Positions 1 through 5,634 of a stretch of 10,753 bases of DNA are shown here, in pieces (position 1 is the stretch's first letter; every line of letters starts with the position of its first letter). The notes beneath the pieces were generated by a model, which did no database searches, was not told the origin of the DNA, and saw only the letters and a list, made by a program, of their open reading frames with translations. Location: the NCBI GenBank assembly GCA_016208845.1, contig JACQXH010000089.1, positions 1-10,753 on the forward strand, read 5' to 3'. The translations under genes and the position numbers were made by a program. Origin of the DNA: Nitrospirota bacterium (GTDB taxonomy: Bacteria; Nitrospirota; Thermodesulfovibrionia; UBA6902; BMS3Bbin08).

Positions 1-1494
1 TGGCGGGTTTTATTGCTCGTAACTACAACATTATTGTCTATTATATTCTTTCTTCCTTCTTTCCCTGTGTTTTCCTCAATGCCTGACTGGTGGCAAAAAA
101 ATATGCCGAATAAAGGCATGGTGCTGGGGTTGGACCTTCAGGGCGGAGTGCATCTGGTATACGAGGTTGAGGGCGATAAAGCAGTTGATATAACTGTAGA
201 GAGAATAGTATCCCGGCTCCGGGACAATATGAAAGAAAAAGGCATTACCGCGGATATTAAGAAGGATAACCTGGATATAATCGTTAATCCTTCTAACGAC
301 CAGACAAAAAAGGTCGTCGCTGATAATAATCCTAATCTCGTATTATCAGATGAGTCTCCGGAAAGGCTTGTATGCAAACTTTCTGACAAAGAAATTAATG
401 CCATTAAAGAGACTGCGGGAGATCAGGCCCTGGAGACCATAAGGAACAGGATCGACCAGTTCGGGGTAAGCGAACCCACAATTCACAGACAGGCGGCAAA
501 CGAGATAGTAGTTCAACTGCCCGGTGTGAAAGATACAAAACGAGCAATTGATCTGGTAGGCAAGACTGCGCTTCTTGAATTCAAGCTGGTTGATGACGAA
601 AGCGCCATTGCTGCGCAGTTGCCCGGCGTTATTGATCCTGCTGATGAAGAAAAAACACTGCAGGAATTCTCACCTAAAATTCCTCCTGAAGACGAGATAC
701 TTTTTGGGAAAGAAGTTGACAAGCAGACCGGCTTAATAACAAAGAAAAGGGTTTATTTAATAAAAAGACAGAGCCTTATGACAGGCGACTTGCTCACAGA
801 AGCGAAAGTAAGCATAGGTGAGTTTAATGAGCCCTCTGTATCCATCGCTTTTAACAGCGCAGGGGCCCAGCTCTTTGAACAAATAACAGACGCCAATAAA
901 CAGAAGCGCCTTGCCATAGTCCTTGACAATAATGTCTATTCCGCGCCTAACATAAGAGAAAAAATTAGCGGGGGAAGAGGAGAGATCTCCGGGAGTTTTA
1001 CTATGGATGAAGCCAAAGACCTAAGAATTGTCCTAAGCTCAGGCTCTTTGAAGGCGCCGTTAAAAATGCTCCAGAATGTGACGGTAGGCCCTTCTCTTGG
1101 GAAAGATTCCATAGATGCAGGTGTCAAGGCAGGCATTATAGGTTCAATATTGGTCGTTGTCTTTATGATAGTGTACTACAAAATATCCGGCGTGATAGCT
1201 GACTTTGCGCTTATCCTGAATATTGTTCTCCTGCTGGGCGCGCTCTCGGCATTTAACGCAACCCTTACCCTGCCCGGCATCGCAGGAATTATACTTGCGA
1301 TAGGCATGGCGGTTGATTCAAATGTCCTTATGTTTGAGAGGATTCGTGATGAGATTCGCTCCGGCAAGACCCCGCGCAGTGCGGTTGATTCAGGATACAG
1401 CAAGGCCTTCTGGACCATATTTGATTCACATGTGACAACGCTGATAACAGCTAAACAGCAAACGCGAAATCAAGAAGTTAAGCATATAAGGTAA
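1..1494 (+). CDS. secD: Protein translocase subunit SecD, 5'-partial and C-terminally truncated
   Basis: SecD, with SecF, uses the proton gradient to help SecYEG release exported proteins on the outer face of the inner membrane. The frame is open from base 1 (Trp-Arg-Val-Leu, then a TTG at 13), so the true start lies upstream. Numbering from the TTG: membrane segment 1 is about 2-20, the LGLDLQGGVHLVYEV motif is 38-52, and the large periplasmic domain runs to about 365. Three further membrane segments follow (about 373-390, 394-414, 420-441), including the conserved GMAVDSNVLMFERI (431-444), whose Asp435 matches the proton-relay aspartate known in the family. The protein is normal up to DSHVTTLITA (471-480). 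It then switches to KQQTRNQEVKHIR and stops, where SecD proteins normally complete membrane segment 5 and add segment 6. Roughly 40-50 residues are missing. Identity is certain; whether this form is functional is doubtful, and an assembly error is possible. Confidence 0.93.
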   Translation, partial: WRVLLLVTTTLLSIIFFLPSFPVFSSMPDWWQKNMPNKGMVLGLDLQGGVHLVYEVEGDKAVDITVERIVSRLRDNMKEKGITADIKKDNLDIIVNPSNDQTKKVVADNNPNLVLSDESPERLVCKLSDKEINAIKETAGDQALETIRNRIDQFGVSEPTIHRQAANEIVVQLPGVKDTKRAIDLVGKTALLEFKLVDDESAIAAQLPGVIDPADEEKTLQEFSPKIPPEDEILFGKEVDKQTGLITKKRVYLIKRQSLMTGDLLTEAKVSIGEFNEPSVSIAFNSAGAQLFEQITDANKQKRLAIVLDNNVYSAPNIREKISGGRGEISGSFTMDEAKDLRIVLSSGSLKAPLKMLQNVTVGPSLGKDSIDAGVKAGIIGSILVVVFMIVYYKISGVIADFALILNIVLLLGALSAFNATLTLPGIAGIILAIGMAVDSNVLMFERIRDEIRSGKTPRSAVDSGYSKAFWTIFDSHVTTLITAKQQTRNQEVKHIR

Positions 1495-1513
1495 TAAGAA
1501 TAGTATAGTGTAG

Positions 1514-1580
1514 TGTCATTCCTGCGGAGGCAGGAATCCAGCCTGCGCTCTCTGGATTCCGGGTCAAGCCCGGAATGACA
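1514..1580. repeat. 67-bp palindromic repeat element (family A)
   Basis: The outer arms TGTCATTCC (1514-1522) and GGAATGACA (1572-1580) are perfect complements. Inside them, GGAATCCAG and CTGGATTCC pair again. Each half also holds its own small hairpin: CCTGC-GGAG-GCAGG at 1521-1534 and a CCGGG/CCCGG stem around 1559-1572. The result is a cruciform-capable element. It resembles the TGTCATTCC...GGAATGACA repeats I know to be widespread in bacterial intergenic DNA, but copy number in this genome cannot be seen here. It lies in the 153-bp gap between the abnormal end of secD and secF, so it is a suspect in the secD rearrangement. No target-site duplication was recognised. Confidence 0.85.
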
Positions 1581-1647
1581 ACAAAGGCAAGAAAGGAAAT
1601 TAATATTATTCTCATCAAAACAGTTAGTTAAGGAGAATTGGAGCTGA

Positions 1648-2559
1648 ATGTTAGAACTCATAAAAAAACCAAACATTGCTTTTATGGGGAAAAGATATAT
1701 TGCCTTTGTCTTTTCCGGGATTCTCTCTATTATCGGCATAATTGCCATTATTCAGATAGCAACCGGCAAAGCTAACCTCGGGATCGACTTTGCGGGCGGG
1801 ACCTCTGTACAGCTCAAGTTCGATAAACCTGTATCGCTTCATGACCTGAGAAAGGGCCTTGAGGCAGGCGGGCTTAAGGATTTTGACCTTCAGGACCTGC
1901 CCACTATAAATAAGGTCCTGATACGCGTGAAAAATATTGAGCATGATCTTGGTAAGACATCAGGGGCGATCACAGGGATTATTACCCAAAAATTTCCTGA
2001 CAATAAATATGTTATTGATTCCACGACGCAGATAGGTCCAAAGGTCGGGGGGAAACTCAGGGCCGATGCCGCAAAGGCAATAGCTTTTGCTGTTGTCGGC
2101 ATACTCATATATGTGGCATTCAGGTTTCAGCTTAATTTTGGAGTAGGCGCAACCATTGCCACTTTTCATGATGTGCTGGCTGTGCTTGGAGTGTTTTACA
2201 TAATGGGACGAGAGATAAATCTCATACTTATCACAGCGCTCCTTACGATTGCCGGATATTCCCTTACCGATACGGTTGTTGTCTTCGACAGGATAAGAGA
2301 GAATCTGAAATCAAGGCGCAGAGATACTGTCGAGGCTGTTATGAATGCGAGCATCAATGAAGTTCTCTCCAGGACCATAATCACTTCGCTTACAGTGCTT
2401 TTATCCTCGGTCGCCCTCTTCCTTTTCGGTGGTGAGGTCATACATGACTTTGCCCTTGCCATGATCATGGGAGTTGTCATAGGCACATACTCCTCTATTT
2501 TCATCGCGAGCCCCACGGTCCTGCTGTGGGGAGGCAAAAGACCTTTTGCCGGGAAATAA
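1648..2559 (+). CDS. secF: Protein translocase subunit SecF
   Basis: SecF is the partner of SecD in the inner-membrane SecDF complex. The 303-residue length is normal. Membrane segment 1 is about 17-38. The signature GIDFAGGTSVQLKF is at 45-58, and a short periplasmic domain follows to about 130. GPKVGGKLRADA (130-141) leads into five membrane segments, about 143-158, 163-185, 189-211, 245-262 and 266-290. GYSLTDTVVVFDRIREN (203-219) is the conserved SecF motif in the membrane. The ATG at 1648 is chosen because TAAGGAG (1629-1635) lies 12 nt upstream and the N-terminus matches the family. It follows secD in the usual order, but the 153-bp gap with a palindrome is wider than expected for a tightly coupled secDF pair. 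The sequence shows no defect of its own. Confidence 0.96.
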   Translation: MLELIKKPNIAFMGKRYIAFVFSGILSIIGIIAIIQIATGKANLGIDFAGGTSVQLKFDKPVSLHDLRKGLEAGGLKDFDLQDLPTINKVLIRVKNIEHDLGKTSGAITGIITQKFPDNKYVIDSTTQIGPKVGGKLRADAAKAIAFAVVGILIYVAFRFQLNFGVGATIATFHDVLAVLGVFYIMGREINLILITALLTIAGYSLTDTVVVFDRIRENLKSRRRDTVEAVMNASINEVLSRTIITSLTVLLSSVALFLFGGEVIHDFALAMIMGVVIGTYSSIFIASPTVLLWGGKRPFAGK

Positions 2560-2653
2560 AAAAACCGTAATGCGTTATGCGTAAAGCGTAATGAGCATAA
2601 AAAATATGTTCCTTTAACTCGTCACGCATCACGGATTACTCATTACGATTTTT
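2560..2653. repeat. Imperfect palindromic repeat, family B copy 1
   Basis: The whole secF-recJ gap is one imperfect inverted repeat. CGTAATG (2566-2572) pairs with CATTACG (2641-2647), and most of the roughly 32-bp arms are complementary around an AT-rich centre. A second copy lies inverted at about 8544-8633. Shared blocks include GCGTTATGCG (2572-2581) with CGCATAACGC (8613-8622), ACGGATTAC (2631-2639) with GTAATCCGT (8558-8566), and TTTAACTC (2613-2620) with GAGTTAAA (8577-8584). The element fills the space where a recJ ribosome-binding site would be and could act as a hairpin in the secF-recJ transcript. Confidence 0.85.
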
Positions 2654-4360
2654 ATGAAGAAGCGCTGGCGTGTTAATAGAACCAATATTGAATTCCTGGA
2701 GCACCTCTCAAAAAAAGCCTCCATATCCTTGACCCTTGCCCAGATACTAATAAACAGAGGGCTCAAAGACCTGGATTCGATAAAGGATTTCCTGTACCCG
2801 TCCCTTGATAACCTGCATAACCCTTTTCTCCTGCCTGATATGGGCAAGGCCGTTGACCGGATAAAGACAGCAATGAGCAAAAGGGAGATCGTACTTGTCT
2901 GCGGCGATTATGATGTGGACGGGATCACTTCCACAGCCCTGCTGGTCTCTGCTCTGAGATCTGCCGGCCTGGAGACTTTCTATTACATCCCCAATAGAAT
3001 AATTCAGGGATATGGATTCAGCCCGGAGGGGATCAAGAAAGCCAGGTCCATAGGCGCAGGCCTGATCATAACAGTTGACTGCGGCATAAGCGCAGTGGAT
3101 GAGGTTGCATCTGCCCGCTCGTCCGGATTGGATGTTATTATTACAGACCACCATGAACCGCCCCAAAGGCTTCCTGACGCATTGGCGGTCATCAATCCAC
3201 GCAGGATAGATTCTGAATATCCGTTTAAGGGCCTCGCCGGTGTGGGGGTTGCGTATAAATTGGCGCAGGCGCTATTACAGGATACAGGATACAAGATGCA
3301 AGATACAGTGACAGGGGAGTTTTTGGCTTTAGCTGCCCTTGGAACTATTGCCGATTCTGTCCCGCTCACAGGAGAAAACAGGATACTCGTGACTTATGGC
3401 ATTAAGGCGCTTAATAATAATCCGTCCAGACCCTGGATGCCATATTTAAAAGATTCAGCCGGCATCATTAACAGGGACATTCGTTCCGGCCTTCTTGCTT
3501 ATACGATCATCCCGAGGATAAATGCCGCCGGCCGGATAGGCGATGCCAATGAGGTTGTTGAGCTTTTCCTTACACAGGATGCATCAGAAGCAAAAAGGAT
3601 ATCAGACTTTCTCGAAGAGCAGAACAGGAAAAGACAGAAGATAGAGGAAGGGGTCTTTAGATCAGCCCTGGCACAGATAGATGCCTCTGACCCCGGCCAT
3701 GCGATCGTGCTTTATTCTACTGAATGGCACCAGGGTGTAATAGGCATTGTTGCATCCCGGCTTGTTGAGATGTTCTATCGGCCGGCCATTCTTTTTTCTG
3801 TCAAGGATTCTATTGCAAAAGGCTCGGGCCGCAGCATTCCGCCTTTCAATATTCATAAAGGCATATCAGAATGTTCGGATCTGCTTTTGAGTTACGGCGG
3901 ACACAGTCAGGCCGCCGGGATCAAGCTTCATATAGGAAAAATGCCTGATTTCACAGAAAAAATAAATATCATAGTTGAAAGCGCTCTGAGAGATAAGGAC
4001 GTGATTCCTAGTATTGAGATAGAGGCAGGAATGGAATTGTCTGACATAAATTTCAATCTTATAAAAGAACTCAGCCGTCTTGAGCCATTTGGCATGGCAA
4101 ATCAGGAGCCGGTATTCGGCGCAAAAAGCATTGAGATCTTGAATCCCAAGGTCGTAGGAACCAGTCACTTGAAAATGAGGGTAAAACAAAGGTCTGTTGC
4201 CATGGACGCGATCGGTTTTAATATGGGCGGTCTTTTATCCGAGCTCTCAAACCCCGGCGCCAAAGTGGATGTTGCCTTTGTCCCGGGGATTAACGATTGG
4301 AATGGAAACTCATCTCTGCAGCTTAATTTGAAGGCAGTGAGACCGGGCAGTAAAAATTAA
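2654..4360 (+). CDS. recJ: Single-stranded-DNA-specific 5'-3' exonuclease RecJ
   Basis: RecJ degrades single-stranded DNA 5' to 3' in recombinational, mismatch and base-excision repair. At 568 residues it is full length. The DHH-superfamily motifs are all present: CGDYDVDG (83-90), VDCG (141-144), DHHE (165-168), ALGTIADSVPL (228-238), PRINAAGR (287-294) and GGHSQAAG (415-422). These supply the expected aspartates and histidines for the metal centre. LEPFGMANQEPVF (476-488) opens the C-terminal OB-like domain. The start MKKRW fits the family, but the ATG is preceded directly by repeat arm B and I see no Shine-Dalgarno sequence. Within codons about 208-220 the gene contains a degenerate 7-nt tandem repeat, listed separately. 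Identity is secure. Confidence 0.96.
   Translation: MKKRWRVNRTNIEFLEHLSKKASISLTLAQILINRGLKDLDSIKDFLYPSLDNLHNPFLLPDMGKAVDRIKTAMSKREIVLVCGDYDVDGITSTALLVSALRSAGLETFYYIPNRIIQGYGFSPEGIKKARSIGAGLIITVDCGISAVDEVASARSSGLDVIITDHHEPPQRLPDALAVINPRRIDSEYPFKGLAGVGVAYKLAQALLQDTGYKMQDTVTGEFLALAALGTIADSVPLTGENRILVTYGIKALNNNPSRPWMPYLKDSAGIINRDIRSGLLAYTIIPRINAAGRIGDANEVVELFLTQDASEAKRISDFLEEQNRKRQKIEEGVFRSALAQIDASDPGHAIVLYSTEWHQGVIGIVASRLVEMFYRPAILFSVKDSIAKGSGRSIPPFNIHKGISECSDLLLSYGGHSQAAGIKLHIGKMPDFTEKINIIVESALRDKDVIPSIEIEAGMELSDINFNLIKELSRLEPFGMANQEPVFGAKSIEILNPKVVGTSHLKMRVKQRSVAMDAIGFNMGGLLSELSNPGAKVDVAFVPGINDWNGNSSLQLNLKAVRPGSKN
3277..3311 (+). repeat. Degenerate 7-nt tandem repeat inside recJ
   Basis: Five consecutive heptamers read ACAGGAT, ACAGGAT, ACAAGAT, GCAAGAT and ACAGTGA. 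The first two are identical, the next two differ from them by one or two bases, and the last is more diverged. Translated, this covers about LQDTGYKMQDTVTG, in a loop between the motif III region and the ALGTIAD motif. Because 7 is not a multiple of 3, gain or loss of one unit would shift the recJ reading frame. Confidence 0.75.
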
Positions 4361-4492
4361 GACCTCACCTTCAGATATTCCCATGTGAAATAACCGGATA
4401 GAAGTGGTGATTTTACCTGATATCGCGAAAAAAAACATGTTTAAATAAATTTCACAATTGAATAAATGCTAAAATTAAATCATAATTCAATC
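4361..4492. other. AT-rich non-coding region upstream of the sigma-54 promoter
   Basis: No gene is visible here. The stretch is AT-rich, with A-runs at about 4429-4436. It contains TGTGAAAT (4384-4391) and its exact complement ATTTCACA (4449-4456), about 58 bp apart. Sigma-54 promoters need an upstream activator site and often an IHF-type bend, so this is where such sites would sit, but no known activator motif is recognised. No convincing intrinsic terminator for recJ was found. Confidence 0.35.
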
Positions 4493-4508
4493 TGGCACAT
4501 TGATTGCA
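4493..4508 (+). promoter_or_regulatory. Sigma-54 (RpoN) -24/-12 promoter
   Basis: TGGCACATTGATTGCA matches the sigma-54 consensus TGGCAC-N5-TTGCA at every defined position. The invariant GG (4494-4495) and GC (4506-4507) have their first bases 12 nt apart, as required. Transcription would start near 4519-4520, about 92 nt before the PAS gene. By established knowledge, such promoters are silent without an AAA+ enhancer-binding protein, so the PAS gene is probably induced by a specific signal. The activator is not encoded in this window. Confidence 0.82.
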
Positions 4509-4533
4509 TGCGCAATGAACAGTTTAATATGCC

Positions 4534-4553
4534 TTTATCACAGCTGTGGTAAA
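4534..4553. promoter_or_regulatory. 20-bp palindrome in the PAS-gene leader
   Basis: TTTATCACAG followed by CTGTGGTAAA pairs at nine of ten positions, and the tenth would be a G-U wobble in RNA. It lies about 15-35 nt downstream of the predicted sigma-54 start site and 58 nt before the coding start. It could be an operator for a dimeric repressor or a stem without a true loop. No named regulator is recognised. Confidence 0.45.
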
Positions 4554-4577
4554 TGTTTATACTGAGGCTGTTTAACC

Positions 4578-4591
4578 CCTGCACTTGCAGG
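4578..4591. repeat. Small hairpin CCTGC-ACTT-GCAGG before the PAS gene
   Basis: This is a 5-bp perfect stem with a 4-nt loop, 20 nt upstream of the proposed TTG start. It has the same stem as the hairpins at 1521-1534 (inside element A) and 8508-8523 (inside element D). In the mRNA it could affect access to the start region. This is inference from position only. Confidence 0.4.
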
Positions 4592-4611
4592 AATGAGCGA
4601 GAAAGATTGGT

Positions 4612-5373
4612 TTGACCGAACATGAAATTGATATGACAAGATCACGCGAAACAGAACTCAGATACCAGGCAATATTTGAACAGTCTCCCTATGGTATTTT
4701 GCTCATAGACAGTAAGGGGAATATAGCTGATTTTAATGAAACAGCCCACCGCGAGCTTGGCTACACCAGGGAAGAATTCGAAAAGCTCCATATCTCTGAT
4801 ATTGATCCATTCCAGACACGCGAAGAGGTGCAGGCCAGCATTGATGAAGTTCTGGATAAAGGCAGCGCCGAATTTGAGGTGAAGCATAAGACCAAGGACG
4901 GGGAAATAAGGGACGTCCGGGTAATTACGCGGGTGCTGGATCTGTCTGGCAATTTGGGTTTTCAGACCATATGGCATGATATCACAGAGGGAAAACGGGC
5001 TGAAGAAGAATTGCTAAAACACCGGGAACACCTTGAAGAGATGGTAAGTGTACGCACAGCCGAGCTGTCAAGGGCAAATGAGAAGCTTCAGCAGGATGCG
5101 GCCAAACGGGAAGCCCTCATCCTCGAACTGAAAGAGGCATCCACAAACATTAAGACCCTGAAAGGCCTGCTACCCATTTGCGCCTGGTGCAAGAAGATAC
5201 GCGATGATAAAGGATATTGGACAAAAGTCGAGACCTATATAAGAAATCATTCTGACGCATTGTTTACGCATGGGATATGCCCCGACTGTTTAAAGAAAGA
5301 GAGCCCTGAAACGTACGACGAGGTATTTAACCCTGATAATGGAGATACAGATATGGAAAAACCATCGGGTTAA
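4612..5373 (+). CDS. PAS sensor protein with coiled coil and C-terminal four-cysteine motif
   Basis: Predicted cytoplasmic, 253 residues, with no signal peptide or membrane segment. A PAS domain covers about 14-130: RYQAIFEQSPYGILLIDSKGNIADFN is its typical opening and WHDITEGKRAEEEL (121-134) its typical end. A charged coiled coil follows (about 127-183). The C-terminus has LLPICAWCKKIRDDKGYW (186-203) and HGICPDC (220-226). C190, C193, C223 and C226 thus form two CxxC pairs 29 residues apart, suited to binding zinc or another metal. I know this LLPIC-x2-CKKIRDD-GYW tail from other PAS and receiver-domain proteins; its function is not established to my knowledge. There is no kinase, GGDEF or EAL domain, so output is unknown. 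The TTG start has GAGAAAG (4599-4605) upstream; an in-frame ATG at 4633 is an alternative. It has its own sigma-54 promoter and interrupts the recJ-rel order. Confidence 0.85.
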   Translation: MTEHEIDMTRSRETELRYQAIFEQSPYGILLIDSKGNIADFNETAHRELGYTREEFEKLHISDIDPFQTREEVQASIDEVLDKGSAEFEVKHKTKDGEIRDVRVITRVLDLSGNLGFQTIWHDITEGKRAEEELLKHREHLEEMVSVRTAELSRANEKLQQDAAKREALILELKEASTNIKTLKGLLPICAWCKKIRDDKGYWTKVETYIRNHSDALFTHGICPDCLKKESPETYDEVFNPDNGDTDMEKPSG

Positions 5374-5392
5374 TTCAAAATCATTTCAGGAA

Positions 5393-5558
5393 ACCACAGA
5401 GCGCATAGGTTTGAAGATTTGTAAATTGTAAATTGCAATTTATAAATTTCAAATTTCCCGCCTCGGCGGGGCCGCTCGAAGAGTCGCCGGGGAGACCTGT
5501 GGCGGACAAACATTTTCTTCAAGATTAAAATTTACAAACTTTGAATGTTCTCTGTGGT
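5393..5558. repeat. 166-bp inverted-repeat element, family C copy 1, with a GC-rich insert
   Basis: The ends ACCACAGAG (5393-5401) and CTCTGTGGT (5550-5558) are perfect 9-bp terminal inverted repeats. The interior is AT-rich (TTGTAAATTGTAAATTGCAA near 5418), except for an abruptly GC-rich block at about 5457-5506 that opens with the hairpin CCCGCC-TC-GGCGGG (5457-5470). The partial copy at 10634-10753 shares the ACCAC-GAG ends and the TTGTAAATTGTAA core but lacks the GC block, which therefore looks like a second insertion. The element carries no coding sequence, so it is MITE-like at most. It could terminate or insulate the PAS gene from rel. Confidence 0.75.
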
Positions 5559-5599
5559 GAACCGCACTATTCGTGTTAAGGCTCAATTTTCCTCTGTAA

Positions 5600-5629
5600 T
5601 TCAAGATTTGCTTTTGAAAGTAGTATAAT
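5600..5629 (+). promoter_or_regulatory. Possible sigma-70 promoter immediately before rel
   Basis: A perfect TATAAT lies at 5624-5629, only 5 nt before the rel ATG. The -35 region (TTCAAG or TCAAGA, 5600-5606) matches only three of six consensus bases. If used, transcription would start at or next to the ATG and give a nearly leaderless mRNA. That would fit the absence of a clear Shine-Dalgarno sequence. A chance TATAAT in AT-rich DNA is the alternative. Confidence 0.35.
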
Positions 5630-5634
5630 AAATC

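Noticed and set aside
4363..4411. CTCACCTTC...GAAGTGGTGA as a recJ terminator
   Set aside because: The pairing is interrupted, the loop is long and no T-run follows directly.
4593..4625. Ten-codon frame MSEKDWFDRT overlapping the PAS start
   Set aside because: It could be a leader peptide or the remains of a frameshifted N-terminus, but it is too short and its ribosome-binding site is too close to the ATG to support either.
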